In this document: piece after piece, positions 1 to 9,625 of the stretch | Layout of the letters: every line of letters starts with the position of its first letter | How positions within the stretch are numbered: the stretch's first letter is position 1 | NCBI RefSeq assembly: GCF_027257175.1 | Contig: NZ_JAPFGD010000003.1 | Coordinates: forward strand, 208,865-272,864 | From: Castellaniella sp. S9 | GTDB taxonomy: Bacteria; Pseudomonadota; Gammaproteobacteria; Burkholderiales; Burkholderiaceae_B | Reading direction: 5' to 3' | DNA: 64,000 nt | Program-made: the position numbers and the translations under genes | The notes under the pieces: model-generated | What the model saw: only the letters and a program-made list of their open reading frames with translations | Told to the model about the DNA's origin: nothing | The model's database searches: none

Positions 1-2
1 CC

Positions 3-605
3 GCCGCCAGTGCCGCCGTCAACGGCGGCACCCCCTACTCCGTCGCCGTCAGCAACGCCAGCGGCGGCACCTTCAATGCCGCCAACTACACCATTACCTA
101 CAGCGACGGCAGCCTGACCATCACCCCAAAAGCTCTAGCCGTCACAGCGCTGGATGCGGCGAAAACCCATGATGGCGTTGCCTGGAGCGGCGGCAACGGC
201 ATTCGGCTGGATGGACTGGTCAATGGCGAAACACAGGATGCCCTGAGCGGCGCCCTGGCCTACGGCGGCAACAGTCAGGGGGCCATCGACGCTGGCAGAT
301 ACAAGATCACACCCTACGGCCTGTTCAGCGACAACTACGTCATCAATTTCCTGGACGGTCTTCTGAACATCCTGCCCGCCCCTCAGCCCCAGTTACCGGC
401 CCCCAACCCAACGATACCCTCCGGCGGCAACCTCTGGGCGACCTCGGGCCTGTATGCTCAGGACCCAACCGAGATCCCGCCCGAAATCCGATTGGCTCTC
501 GATCAAAACGGCGCACCGGGTCGAGGCGGCATTCCCTACCTTGCCATCGAAGACGATTCCGTGGCTCTGGGCATCCGCCATTCAGGGGAAGCATCCGGCG
601 AGTAA
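3..605 (+). CDS. C-terminal end of a large MBG-repeat (filamentous-adhesin-like) surface protein, partial
   Basis: An open frame runs from the window edge to a TAA at 603-605 and has no start in the window, so the gene begins upstream. About 200 residues are visible. They contain one MBG/YDG-type repeat (around NYTITYSDGSLTITPKALAV) and part of a second, with typical Gly/Asn/Ala-rich beta-strand composition. A proline-rich linker (LPAPQPQLPAPNP) and a short non-repetitive tail follow. MBG repeats are common in secreted haemagglutinin-like adhesins exported by two-partner secretion. That export route is an inference because no TpsB gene lies in the window. The opposite frames also look open, but only this frame shows recognisable repeat structure. 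Confidence 0.7.
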   Translation, partial: AASAAVNGGTPYSVAVSNASGGTFNAANYTITYSDGSLTITPKALAVTALDAAKTHDGVAWSGGNGIRLDGLVNGETQDALSGALAYGGNSQGAIDAGRYKITPYGLFSDNYVINFLDGLLNILPAPQPQLPAPNPTIPSGGNLWATSGLYAQDPTEIPPEIRLALDQNGAPGRGGIPYLAIEDDSVALGIRHSGEASGE

Positions 606-684
606 GGAGGTGGACGCTTGGCCACCATATCGCGGCTGCTTCATGCAGTACACTGCCTTACCACATACGGTCATACCAATCTTG

Positions 685-1158
685 ATGAGCCCATTCGCCA
701 AGCCCTCCCCCGAGGAACACGCCGAGCTGCTGGCCCAGATCGGCGCCCTGCCGTTGCGCGGGCGCGCCTGGCCCCGCTGGATCGGGGTGATCGCGTGGCT
801 GATCATGCTGCTGATCCTCGCCCGTCTGATCGCCACGGCCAGCAGCGAGGCCGGCCAGCAGATTGCGCCCATGGTCGCCGGTGCCGCGCTGGTGTGCGTC
901 GCCGCCCTGTTGGTAATGGCCTGGGGCATCTGGACGTCCGAGACCGAAATCTCGGAATACGGCCTGCGCCAAAGCTGGATCACCCGGCGCGAGGTGCCCT
1001 GGGAGCAGATCCAGTCCACCAAGTTCATCCCGCTGGTGGCCTCGAAAAAACTGGTGTGCTTCGTCCAGAAAGGACGCCCCGTGACCTTCCAGGCCGGAAC
1101 GCCCGAGCTGCAGGCGGCCTTTGCACGCATCAGCCTGGTCTACCGCCGGCGCGCCTGA
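685..1158 (+). CDS. Small membrane protein with two transmembrane helices and a PH-like C-terminal domain
   Basis: This is a 157-residue protein from the ATG at 685 (MSPFAKPSPEEHAELL). An in-frame ATG at 643 would add 14 residues that resemble no family, so the later start is preferred. Two hydrophobic helices (about residues 33-53 and 60-84) are followed by a soluble segment of alternating beta strands (SEYGLRQSWITRREVPWEQI). That segment resembles the bacterial PH-like domain found in many small membrane proteins. Function is unknown. It is a single gene between the adhesin end and an oppositely oriented transport gene. Confidence 0.65.
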   Translation: MSPFAKPSPEEHAELLAQIGALPLRGRAWPRWIGVIAWLIMLLILARLIATASSEAGQQIAPMVAGAALVCVAALLVMAWGIWTSETEISEYGLRQSWITRREVPWEQIQSTKFIPLVASKKLVCFVQKGRPVTFQAGTPELQAAFARISLVYRRRA

Positions 1159-1206
1159 GGACGCCGGCCGCGCCGGCCACGGGCCGGGCCGGCGCGGGGT
1201 TCGGCC

Positions 1207-2223
1207 TCAGCGCACCGGCAGGGGATACATCAGGCCGCCGTCGGTCCACAGGGCGTTCAGGCCGCGCTGGATCTTCAAGGGGCTGTCCCGGCCGACGTTG
1301 CGTTCAAAGGACTCGCCGTAGTTGCCGACCTGCTTGATGATGTTGTAGGCCCATTTCTCGTCCACGCCCAGGTCCTTGCCGGCGCCGGGGGTCGCGCCCA
1401 GCAGGCGGCGCACGTTGGGATTGGCGCTGTCCAGCGCCTCGTCCACATTGGCCGAGGTCAGGCCCAATTCCTCGGCGCCGATCATGGCATTGAAGGACCA
1501 CTTGACGACGTTCAGCCAGGCATCGTCGCCCTGGCGCACGAACGGCCCGAGGGGCTCCTTGGAGATGATCTCCGGCAAGACCTCGTAGTCATCGGGATTG
1601 GACAGTTTCGAAATCCGGATCGAGGCCAGGCCCGAGGCGTCGGTGGTGAACACGTCGCAGCGGCCCGACGCAAAGGCATTGACCACCTCGTTGAACTGCT
1701 CGATCACCACCGGCGTGTACTTGACGCCGTTGGCGCGAGCCCAGTCGGCCATGGTGTTCTCGTTCGAGGTGCCGGTCTGCATGCAGACCGTCGCGCCGTC
1801 GATGTCCTTGGCGCTCTTCAAGCCCAGCGACTTGGCGACCAGGAAGCCCTGGCCGTCGTAGAAATTGATGGCCGCATGGATCGCGCCCACGCTGGTGTCG
1901 CGCGTCAGAGTCACGGTGGTATTGCGGGCCAGCAGGTCGATTTCGCCGGACTGCAGGGCCGTGAAGCGCTGCTGGGCGTTCAGGGGCACGACCTTGACCT
2001 TGGCGGCGTCGCCCAGCACCGCGGCGGCCACCGCGCGGCACATGTCCACGTCCAGGCCCTTCCAGTCGCCCTTGGCGTCGGGGGCCGAGAAACCCGCAAA
2101 GCCCGTCGTCACGCCGCAACGCACCGCGTCGCGCTCTTTGACGAGATCCAGGGTGTCCGCCTGGGCCAGCGGCACGACAGCCGCCACAGCCAGCAGGCCC
2201 GCCGCATACTTGAATCCGCGCAT
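1207..2223 (-). CDS. aapJ: General L-amino acid ABC transporter periplasmic binding protein (AapJ/BztA family)
   Basis: The product is 338 residues with a cleavable signal peptide (residues 1-22, ending PLAQA). A family-3 solute-binding fold follows, opening with DAVRCGVTTGFAGFSAPD and GLDVDMCRAVAAAVLGD, which are typical of AapJ/BztA proteins that bind a broad range of L-amino acids. The start at 2223 has a strong Shine-Dalgarno (GAGGAGA) just upstream; a longer frame up to 2277 lacks this. No aapQ, aapM or aapP permease or ATPase genes are adjacent, so this binding protein must work with a membrane complex encoded elsewhere or act as an orphan. Confidence 0.88.
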   Translation of the reverse strand: MRGFKYAAGLLAVAAVVPLAQADTLDLVKERDAVRCGVTTGFAGFSAPDAKGDWKGLDVDMCRAVAAAVLGDAAKVKVVPLNAQQRFTALQSGEIDLLARNTTVTLTRDTSVGAIHAAINFYDGQGFLVAKSLGLKSAKDIDGATVCMQTGTSNENTMADWARANGVKYTPVVIEQFNEVVNAFASGRCDVFTTDASGLASIRISKLSNPDDYEVLPEIISKEPLGPFVRQGDDAWLNVVKWSFNAMIGAEELGLTSANVDEALDSANPNVRRLLGATPGAGKDLGVDEKWAYNIIKQVGNYGESFERNVGRDSPLKIQRGLNALWTDGGLMYPLPVR

Positions 2224-2326
2224 GGAAGTCTCCTCGAGAACCGGAATGCAAAGGGAAATATTACCCCAAGGCTTCATGGCGTTCGGTCATATGATCGGGC
2301 GGGCGGCGGCATGAGGCCGCGGAACC

Positions 2327-3589
2327 CTACTCGTAATTGCGCGCGTCCTCGATCACCTTGCCATCATTGGGCAGGCTGCCAGGCGCCACCGCCTCGACCC
2401 GCGCCCGCAACTTGGTCAGTTCGCGCACACTGGCGGCCAGCGCCTCGACCGGCGCCTCGCCACGGGCCTCGACCTTGAAGGTCATCTCATCGTGCCCCGC
2501 GACGCCCGAAACGACCAGGCGGGCGCGCAGGACCTCGGGATGCCGCGCAAGGATGCCGGCCACTTGCTCGGGATGGACGAACATGCCGCGCACCTTGGTC
2601 GTCTGGTCCGCACGGCCCATCCAGCCCGCGATCCGGACGTTGGTGCGCCCGCAGGGCGACGCGCCCGGCAGGACGGCCGAGAGATCGCCGGTACCGAAAC
2701 GCAATAGCGGGTAGTCCGGATTGAGCGTCGTGACGACGACCTCGCCGACCTCGCCCTCGGGGACGGGCTGATGGGTGCCCGGGCGTACGATCTCGAGGAT
2801 CATGTCCTCGTTGAGGATCAGACCTTCGCGCGCCTCGGATTCGTAGGCAATCATCCCCAGGTCGGCGCTGCCGTAGGCCTGGTAGCCCTGGATGCCGCGC
2901 GCCTGGAACCAGGCATGCAGGGACGGCGGATAGGCCTCGCCCGAAAACAGCGCACGGCGCAGCGACGGTAGGGAAACACCCATCTCGTCCGCCTTCTCCA
3001 GGATGATCCGCAGGAAACTGGGCGTGCCGGTATAGGCGTCCGGCCCGAGGTCCGCCATGGCGCGCACCTGCTGTTCGGTCTGGCCCACGCCGCCTGGAAA
3101 CACCGCGCAGCCCAAGGCGTGGGCGGCGGTCTCCATCATCGATCCGGCCGGCGTGAAGTGATAGGAAAAGCAGTTATGGATCAGGCAGCCCGGCCGCACG
3201 CCCGCCGCATGCAGGGCGCGGGCAAAACCCCAGTAATCCGGCCGCGGGCCCTCGGGCTCGTAGATCGGCCCGGGCGAGGCAAAGACGCGGCGCGCCCGAT
3301 CCCAGCCGATCGCTGAGAAGCCGCCGAACACCCGATCGCGCTCGCCGGCGCCCGCATGGGCGAGACGAGCCCCATGCTGGATCTGCAGCAGCTCGCTCTT
3401 GCGCAGCACCGGCACGCGGGCAAGGCCCGCCCGGTCTGACAGGCCGGCGGGGTCAAAGCCTTGCAGCTGCCGTGCCACAGCCGGCGCCGACCTGACCGCC
3501 GCCCGCAGAAAATCCGGCAGTCGCGCGAACAGATCACGCTCGCGCCCGTCCTCCGGCTGGGTTTCGCGGACGTCGAAAAAAGCCTGCAT
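2327..3589 (-). CDS. Phenylacetate-CoA ligase-like adenylate-forming enzyme (PaaK family)
   Basis: This 420-residue protein of the ANL adenylating superfamily has PaaK-type features: AYGSADLGMIAYESE in the middle, LLRFGTGDLS as the A8-like region, and TTKVRGMFVHPEQV leading into the small C-terminal domain. PaaK enzymes activate phenylacetate or related aryl acids to CoA thioesters with ATP. It is the last gene of a seven-gene operon and follows livF by 16 bases with its own Shine-Dalgarno (AAGGGAG). The start at 3589 is chosen for that site. Substrate is unproven; the transporter context suggests an imported aromatic or carboxylic acid. Confidence 0.82.
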   Translation of the reverse strand: MQAFFDVRETQPEDGRERDLFARLPDFLRAAVRSAPAVARQLQGFDPAGLSDRAGLARVPVLRKSELLQIQHGARLAHAGAGERDRVFGGFSAIGWDRARRVFASPGPIYEPEGPRPDYWGFARALHAAGVRPGCLIHNCFSYHFTPAGSMMETAAHALGCAVFPGGVGQTEQQVRAMADLGPDAYTGTPSFLRIILEKADEMGVSLPSLRRALFSGEAYPPSLHAWFQARGIQGYQAYGSADLGMIAYESEAREGLILNEDMILEIVRPGTHQPVPEGEVGEVVVTTLNPDYPLLRFGTGDLSAVLPGASPCGRTNVRIAGWMGRADQTTKVRGMFVHPEQVAGILARHPEVLRARLVVSGVAGHDEMTFKVEARGEAPVEALAASVRELTKLRARVEAVAPGSLPNDGKVIEDARNYE

Positions 3590-3605
3590 GCCTACTCCCT
3601 TGTGC

Positions 3606-4397
3606 TCAGGCCAGCCAGCGCTTGCGGCGGCGATAATGCTTGACGTTGTGGTAGTCGACCTTGCCGCCGCCGCCCAGGTAGAACTCCTGGACATCCGGAT
3701 TCTGCTTGAGCGCGGCGGCCGAGCCGCTCATGACCACGTTGCCGTTCTCGAGCAGATAGGCGTGATCGACGATGTCGAGCGCCGCCCGGGCGTTCTGCTC
3801 GACCAGCAGGACGCTGGTGCCATGCTCGCGGTTGATCGTCCGGATGATGGCAAAGATCTCTTTCACCAGCACCGGCGCCAGGCCCAGCGAGGGTTCGTCC
3901 AGCATGATCAGCTGCGGCTCGGTCATCAGCGCCCGGGCGATCGCCAGCATCTGCTGCTCACCCCCCGACAGATACCCCGCCTTGGTGCGCGAGCGCTCCG
4001 CCAGCCGGGGAAAGTAGGTGTAGGCCTGGTCCCTGAGGTCGCCGTAGCGGCTCTTGGCCCGACGGCCCGGATAGGCCGCCAGCAGATTGTCATCCGGCGT
4101 CAGGTGCTCGAAAATCCGCCGCCCTTCGAGCACGTGGACCAGGCCCATGCGCACTCGTTGCGGCGGGCTGTGGTGGCCGATGTCCTCGCCCCGGAAATTC
4201 ACCTGTCCACGCCTGATGGCGCCGCGTTCGGGCGCCAGCAGGCCGCTGATGGTCTTCAGCGTGGTGGACTTGCCGGCGCCGTTGGCGCCGAGGATGGCCA
4301 CGATCGAGCCCTCCTCGACGTCCAGCGAAACGCCGCGAATGGCGAGGAAGACCTTGTCATAGGCCACCTCGACATTGTTCAGTGAGAGCAAGCTCAC
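3606..4397 (-). CDS. livF: LivF-type ABC transporter ATP-binding protein
   Basis: This cytoplasmic ATPase of 263 residues belongs to a branched-chain-amino-acid-type (HAAT) importer. Walker A is GANGAGKST (about residues 35-43), the signature is LSGGEQQ, and Walker B is LIMLDEPSLGLAP, the motif typical of LivF. A basic tail (YRRRKRWLA) extends beyond the usual family end. The start overlaps the stop of the binding-protein gene by four bases, which suggests translational coupling. With livG, livH and livM in the same operon it makes a complete importer. The true substrate may be an organic acid rather than an amino acid, given the two CoA ligases alongside. Confidence 0.9.
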   Translation of the reverse strand: MSLLSLNNVEVAYDKVFLAIRGVSLDVEEGSIVAILGANGAGKSTTLKTISGLLAPERGAIRRGQVNFRGEDIGHHSPPQRVRMGLVHVLEGRRIFEHLTPDDNLLAAYPGRRAKSRYGDLRDQAYTYFPRLAERSRTKAGYLSGGEQQMLAIARALMTEPQLIMLDEPSLGLAPVLVKEIFAIIRTINREHGTSVLLVEQNARAALDIVDHAYLLENGNVVMSGSAAALKQNPDVQEFYLGGGGKVDYHNVKHYRRRKRWLA

Positions 4398-5662
4398 TTC
4401 TTGGCCTCCTTGGCCGCCTTCTCGGCATCGTCACGCACCAGCTGCCAGACCACGTCCTGGTAGGCATGACCCCAATCGTTCAGCGGCACCCACTTGTCGC
4501 CATCCCATTCGGACACGCGGCCCCAACCGCCGCCCTGGTGATCCTTGTCGGTGATGGTGAGCGGCGGCATCAGGCCCTCGGCGTCGAAGTCCTTGATCAT
4601 TTCGAAGCCGGCCTTGAGCTTGTCGCCCGTGAGCGGGGCCCCTTGCGTGTCCAGCGCCTGCTTGGCGGCTTGCGCCATGATCGCCATGCTGGCCACCCCG
4701 ATGTTGTAGTAGGTGGAACCCACGACCTTGGCATCGCCCGTCCCCTTGCCGGCGTCGATGACCTTTTCACTGATGCGCTTGAGGATGGCCGAATCGGCGC
4801 CCGTGTTGACGGCAGTAAAGCGCTTGACGCCGACGACGGCATCGCCCTGGAACGAACGCATGTCGGTCTCGGACAGCCAGATCACCGAATAAATGCTCTT
4901 GGGCGATATGCCGTTGGAAATCGCACCGCGGATCGAAACCGCCTGGCCCGGACCCGCGCCCCAGATGATGACATTGTCGGGCCGGAAGCGGCGTACGTCG
5001 GTCCAGGCCGCGGACTGTTCGGTGCCCGGGACCGCATAGGGGAAGGCCTTGAGCGTGAAGCCCTTGGTCTTGGCCATGGCCTCGAGCAGCGCGAGGGGTT
5101 CGCGCCCGAAGGGCGAGTCGATATGGACGAAGGCGATCTTCTTGTCCTTCAGGCCTCCGTGCTCATCCATGTATTGCAGCAGCAGGGCCGCCTGTGACCG
5201 GTAGATGGCCGCAGACGGGAAGACAAAGGGGAAGCGCTGTCCATCGATGGCGTCGGCGCGGCCATGCGCGAACGTCATCATCGGCAAATGGTCCTCATTG
5301 GCGCGCGGCATCACGGCATTCGCGACCGGCGTGCTGAGGAAGTCGAAAAAGATGGCGCCTTCCTGACGCGCCTGGTTATACAGCGCGATGCCCTGCTGGG
5401 GCTGGCTGCCTTGGTCCCGGACGATCAATTCGACTGGATGGCCGTCGATGCCGCCTTCCATGTTGAGCAGCTTGATGTAGTCCTGCTGGCCCTGACTGTA
5501 CTCGTCCGTCAGGAACGTATAGACGCGCGTGAAATCCAGCAAGGTCGCCGCCTTGATGGGCGCCTTGTCCTGGGCATGGGCGACCCCGCCGGCCAGGCCG
5601 GCTGCAAGAATCGCGGCGCCGGCTAGACCGCTGCCGACCATTGAACGGATGCTATGTCTCAT
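4394..5662 (-). CDS. HAAT-type ABC transporter periplasmic binding protein (LivK-like)
   Basis: The 422-residue protein has a signal peptide ending GGVAHAQ (about residue 30) followed by a peripla_BP_6 (Leu/Ile/Val-binding-like) fold, for example KIAFVHIDSPFGREPL. A very strong Shine-Dalgarno (AGGAGGAGG) precedes the start, in keeping with the high level needed for a binding protein. It is longer than classical LivJ/LivK and belongs to the group often linked to aromatic or short organic acid uptake. The Lys/Ala-rich C-terminus is unremarkable. It lies between livM and livF in the operon. Confidence 0.88.
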   Translation of the reverse strand: MRHSIRSMVGSGLAGAAILAAGLAGGVAHAQDKAPIKAATLLDFTRVYTFLTDEYSQGQQDYIKLLNMEGGIDGHPVELIVRDQGSQPQQGIALYNQARQEGAIFFDFLSTPVANAVMPRANEDHLPMMTFAHGRADAIDGQRFPFVFPSAAIYRSQAALLLQYMDEHGGLKDKKIAFVHIDSPFGREPLALLEAMAKTKGFTLKAFPYAVPGTEQSAAWTDVRRFRPDNVIIWGAGPGQAVSIRGAISNGISPKSIYSVIWLSETDMRSFQGDAVVGVKRFTAVNTGADSAILKRISEKVIDAGKGTGDAKVVGSTYYNIGVASMAIMAQAAKQALDTQGAPLTGDKLKAGFEMIKDFDAEGLMPPLTITDKDHQGGGWGRVSEWDGDKWVPLNDWGHAYQDVVWQLVRDDAEKAAKEAKK

Positions 5663-5701
5663 GTTGACCTCCTCCTGTGCGTGATGACACGAAATGCGAC
5701 C

Positions 5702-6775
5702 TCAACTCTGAGTGTGACGGAACGGCCAGACCAGAAAATATTTCCGGGCGTTGTCATAGATCTTGGCCAGGCCCAAAGGTTCGAATAGCAGGAACCCGAT
5801 GATCATGGCGCCGTAGATCATCAGCGGAATGTGGGCCATCAATGACGCCGATACCGGCAGCCAGCCGGCCTCGACCATGGGTGCGACGATGTTCAAAAGC
5901 ACGATCGGCGCCAGCAGCACGAAGCCCGCGCCGAGGAAGGCGCCGATCGTGCTGCCCAGCCCGCCGACCAGCACCATGGCGACGAGCTGGATCGAAATAT
6001 CGAAGCTGAACTGCTGCGGCGTGACGGCCCGGTAGAAACAGAAGGCCAGGATCGCTCCCGTCACGCCACCCAGAAAGGAGCTGGTGAAGAAGGCCAGCAG
6101 CTTGTACTTGAAGATGTTCACGCCGATCACGGCCGCCGCGAAGTCCTTGTCCCGCACCGCCACCAGGGCCCGGCCAAAGCTCGTGCGCTTGATGTTGAGC
6201 ATCAGCAAGGTCACGATCACCGCCCACAACAGCGCCACGTAATAGCGCGCGACCAGCGTGTCCACGGGTATCCACAGAAATTCGACGGCGGGCGCCTGCA
6301 AAGTGGCCACCGCGCCACCCGAGATCGCCTTGACATTGACGATGACCCAATCCACCAGGAACTGCATCGCCAAGGTGGCCATGACCAGGTACAGGCCCTT
6401 GACGCGCAGCGCCGCCGCCCCGAACAGGCAGCCGATCAGCGCGGCCAGTAGGCCCGCCACCAGCAGGGCAAGCTCGAAGGGCACGCCGGCCTGGGTCAGG
6501 TGGATGCTGGTGTAGGCCCCGATCGCCATGACGGCGCCGAAGCCGAAGTGCAATTGTCCGGCGACCCCCATCAACAGCGTGAGGGCCAGCGTGGCGGTGC
6601 TCCAGACCAGCCACGGCAGCATGTAGCTGGACAGGTACAGGTCGGACATATAGAGGGGCGCCGCCACCGCCAGCACGAAGACCGCGGCGACCTGCCAGCG
6701 ATCGGCCGGCAGCGGCCAGAGCTGCCGGGCCGAGGCATAACGGGTGTGATGGACGCCGGAGAGCCGATAGAACAT
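5702..6775 (-). CDS. livM: LivM-type ABC transporter permease
   Basis: The product is a 357-residue integral membrane protein with about ten hydrophobic segments and the LivM signature region (GRALVAVRDKDFAAAVIGVN), the cytoplasmic loop that contacts the ATPase. It forms the channel together with LivH. The gene starts four bases after the livH stop and has an AAGGA ribosome site. The N-terminus before the first helix (about 30 residues, MFYRLSGVHHTRYAS) is longer than in many LivM proteins. A later start is possible, but none has a better ribosome site. Confidence 0.9.
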   Translation of the reverse strand: MFYRLSGVHHTRYASARQLWPLPADRWQVAAVFVLAVAAPLYMSDLYLSSYMLPWLVWSTATLALTLLMGVAGQLHFGFGAVMAIGAYTSIHLTQAGVPFELALLVAGLLAALIGCLFGAAALRVKGLYLVMATLAMQFLVDWVIVNVKAISGGAVATLQAPAVEFLWIPVDTLVARYYVALLWAVIVTLLMLNIKRTSFGRALVAVRDKDFAAAVIGVNIFKYKLLAFFTSSFLGGVTGAILAFCFYRAVTPQQFSFDISIQLVAMVLVGGLGSTIGAFLGAGFVLLAPIVLLNIVAPMVEAGWLPVSASLMAHIPLMIYGAMIIGFLLFEPLGLAKIYDNARKYFLVWPFRHTQS

Positions 6776-6779
6776 GGGC

Positions 6780-7664
6780 CTATATCCTTTCGATGTCTTC
6801 GCGGCCGAACATGCCGTACGGCCGGATCATGATGGTCAACAGGATGATGATCGAGGTCACCACGTCGCGCGTGCTGCCGCCGACCAGCGGATCGACATAG
6901 CCCGGAATGACGCTGCCCAGGACGCCGACCACGATGCCGCCCAGCAGCGCCCCGAGGATGCTGTCGATGCCGCCGAGGATGACCACGGCCACGGCCGGGA
7001 ACAGCAAGGCGGTCAGGGACCATTCCACCCCCTGCACGGTGCCCCAGATCGTGCCCGCACCGACCGCGCAGACACCGGCCAGGCCCCAGGACATCGCCAC
7101 GGCATGCTCGACCGAAATCCCCACCGACCAGCTGGAGACATGGTCGTCGGATACCGCCCGCAGCTTGGTTCCCAGCCGGGTGCGAAAGAACAGGGCCGCA
7201 AGGGCAAACAGCGCCAGGGCCACCACACCGCCCACCAGGTAGACCCGGTTGATGAAGACGTCGCCCAGAATCAACGGCGCCATGCCCACCCCGATGTCGA
7301 GGTGCTTGGGCGAGGTGCCGAGAATCCCGGGGACGAGTCCCCGCAGGAAGACGTCCAGCCCGAGCGTCAGCATGACGATCATGATGATCGGCTGGCCGAC
7401 CATGGAGCGCAGCAGCAGGCGTTCGATCAACAGGCCGAAGACGAACATCGCGACAATGCCCAGCGCCACGGCCGCGTAGATCGACAAACCGAAGGACGTC
7501 ATCAGCCAGGTGACGTAGCCCGCGGTCATGACCATGGCGCCCTGCGAGAAATTGAGCACCCCCGAGGATTTGTAGATCAGCACGATCCCCAGCGCCACCA
7601 TGCCGTACATCAGCCCCGTCAAGGCGCCATTGGCGAGCAGTTCGAGAAAGAATTCAATGTTCAT
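6780..7664 (-). CDS. livH: LivH-type ABC transporter permease
   Basis: This 294-residue membrane protein starts MNIEFFLELLANGALTGLMYGMVALG, the typical LivH N-terminus, and ends with the hydrophobic MIRPYGMFGREDIERI segment common to the family. It pairs with LivM as the inner-membrane translocation unit. Its start overlaps the end of the acyl-CoA synthetase gene by four bases (ATGA arrangement), so ligase and permease are probably made together. That coupling supports the idea that the imported compound is at once activated to a CoA ester. Confidence 0.92.
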   Translation of the reverse strand: MNIEFFLELLANGALTGLMYGMVALGIVLIYKSSGVLNFSQGAMVMTAGYVTWLMTSFGLSIYAAVALGIVAMFVFGLLIERLLLRSMVGQPIIMIVMLTLGLDVFLRGLVPGILGTSPKHLDIGVGMAPLILGDVFINRVYLVGGVVALALFALAALFFRTRLGTKLRAVSDDHVSSWSVGISVEHAVAMSWGLAGVCAVGAGTIWGTVQGVEWSLTALLFPAVAVVILGGIDSILGALLGGIVVGVLGSVIPGYVDPLVGGSTRDVVTSIIILLTIMIRPYGMFGREDIERI

Positions 7665-9625
7665 GCAGCCACCTCCGCGCCGGCCGTCGAGGGGACGTCG
7701 CGGATCACGAGATGCCGCTTCAGCACGCCCGAGGCGCCGGTTTCATACGTGATCTGCGCCTCGGACTCGATCGCGTCCCGGCCCGCGTAAACCGCGTCGA
7801 TGATGTCGCGATAGTGCGCCTCGATGACGCCCCGGCGCAGCTTGCGCGTGCGCGTGACCTCGCCGTCATCCGGATCGAATTCCTTGTGCAGGTTGACGTA
7901 GCGGCGGATTCGCACGGCCTCGGGCAGCAGGGTGTTGACATGCCCGATCACATCCCCGATCACACCGTAGACCTCGGGTTTTTGCGACAGCTCGGCGAAC
8001 GAGGTATAGGCCACGCCGCGCTCCTGTGCCCAATGGCCCACCGCGTCCCAGTCGATGGCCACCAGCGCCGACAAATAATCGCGGCCGGCGCCGATCACGC
8101 AGACATCCTTGATGTATTGGCTGAACTTCAGGTGGTTCTCGATATAGGTCGGTATGAAGCGCTCGCCGCCGCCCGTATGGACCACCTCGGACACCCGGCC
8201 GAGCACCACCAATTGACCGTCCGCCTCGATATGGCCGGCATCCCCGGTATGCAGCCACCCGTCCTGCAGGACCTCGGCCGTGGCGTCGGGGTTCTGGTAG
8301 TAGCCGTCGAACACATTGCCGCCGCGCACCAGGATTTCCCCGGAATCGCTGACACGGACATCGATGCCCGGGAAGGGCACCCCGACGGTGTGCAGCTTGA
8401 CCGACCCCGGTTCCTGGGCGGCGCACAGCGCACTGTTCTCGGTCTGGCCGTAGAACTGGCGCAGATCCAGCCCCAAGGCGCGAAAGAACAGGAAGACCTC
8501 CTCGCCGATCGCCTCGCCGGCCGTGTACGAGCGCCGCGCGCGCGCCAGGCCCAGCTGGTCCTTGATCGGCCCATAGATGAGGAATTCGCCCAGACCGCGC
8601 CACATCCGTTGCGCGAAACTGGGCTGGACGCCCTGCAGCCGCGCGCGCTCGAGCCGGATGGCAAACGGCATGAAGTGCTGGAACAGCCTGCGCTTGAACG
8701 GGCTCGACTCCTCGATGCCGACCTGTACCCGCGTCAACATCGCCGACCATGCCCGCGGCGAGGTGAAATATACGGTGGGCGCGATCTCGCGCAGATCGTG
8801 CTGCACGGTTTCCTGGTTTTCCGGGATGTTCACGGAAAAACGCAGCGCCAGGGCCGCGCCGATCGAAAAGATGAAATCCCCGACCCAGGCAATGGGCATG
8901 TAGGCCATGTGCGTCTCGCCGGTTTCGAAATAGCCGGCCTCGGCGGCGCAGCGCACGGCAAACAGGACATGCCGGTGTTTCAGCGGAATCGCCTTGGGTG
9001 CGCCCGTGGTGCCCGAGGAATGCAGCAGCACCGCGACGTCGTCGGCGCGCGGGCGCTGCAGCAGTGCGTCGCGCAGGCCCGGTTCCTCGCGCAGGCGATC
9101 GGCCCCCCGGCGCACGAGCTCGGTGAATGCGATCACGCCGTCGGGCACCTGGCCGGTCAGCCCCCGTGGATCGTCGTAGATGATCCACTGCAGCGCCGGA
9201 TGGCGTTCGCGCAGGTCGAGCAGCTTGTCGACCTGTTCCTGGTCCTCGGCAATCGCGCAGCGCACGCCCTCGCGATCCAATTGGCCGAAGAGTTCGTCGG
9301 GCGGCGTGTCGGGATACGCCGGCGAGGGCACCGCGCGCAGGGCGATCGTGCCCAGCATCCCGAAATACAGCGCCGGCCGGTTGTCGCCGATGACCAGCAC
9401 GTTGTCGCCCGGCGCCACGCCCAGCGTCTCGAGGCCGGCGGCGGCGCCCAGGACCTGGTCGAGATACTCGCACCAGCAATATTCCTGCCAGATCCCGCGA
9501 TCCCGCTCGCGCATCGCCACGGCGTCGCCATGGGCGCGGGCATTGCCGGCGAGCACCGCGAGCAGGTGGTCGCCGTCATCGTGGCCCACATCCGGCCGGC
9601 GTGCGTCGGAATGTTCATTCGTCAT
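7661..9625 (-). CDS. Long-chain acyl-CoA synthetase-like AMP-forming ligase
   Basis: This 654-residue ANL-superfamily ligase has the AMP-binding P-loop HSSGTTGAPKA, the FYGQTE adenine-binding segment and DGWLHTGDAG before the C-terminal domain. It resembles the FadD15/long-chain type (with the GDNRPALYFGMLG opening), but these proteins occur widely inside liv-type operons where their substrates are not fatty acids. It lies between livG (11-base overlap with its stop) and livH (4-base overlap). With the PaaK-like gene at the operon end, two CoA-ligases are co-expressed with one importer. Substrate is unknown. Confidence 0.85.
   Translation of the reverse strand: MTNEHSDARRPDVGHDDGDHLLAVLAGNARAHGDAVAMRERDRGIWQEYCWCEYLDQVLGAAAGLETLGVAPGDNVLVIGDNRPALYFGMLGTIALRAVPSPAYPDTPPDELFGQLDREGVRCAIAEDQEQVDKLLDLRERHPALQWIIYDDPRGLTGQVPDGVIAFTELVRRGADRLREEPGLRDALLQRPRADDVAVLLHSSGTTGAPKAIPLKHRHVLFAVRCAAEAGYFETGETHMAYMPIAWVGDFIFSIGAALALRFSVNIPENQETVQHDLREIAPTVYFTSPRAWSAMLTRVQVGIEESSPFKRRLFQHFMPFAIRLERARLQGVQPSFAQRMWRGLGEFLIYGPIKDQLGLARARRSYTAGEAIGEEVFLFFRALGLDLRQFYGQTENSALCAAQEPGSVKLHTVGVPFPGIDVRVSDSGEILVRGGNVFDGYYQNPDATAEVLQDGWLHTGDAGHIEADGQLVVLGRVSEVVHTGGGERFIPTYIENHLKFSQYIKDVCVIGAGRDYLSALVAIDWDAVGHWAQERGVAYTSFAELSQKPEVYGVIGDVIGHVNTLLPEAVRIRRYVNLHKEFDPDDGEVTRTRKLRRGVIEAHYRDIIDAVYAGRDAIESEAQITYETGASGVLKRHLVIRDVPSTAGAEVAA

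Noticed and set aside
343-594. Open frames on the minus strand over the first 600 bases
   Set aside because: The plus-strand frame to 605 carries MBG-type repeats; the others are antisense shadows of GC-rich coding DNA.
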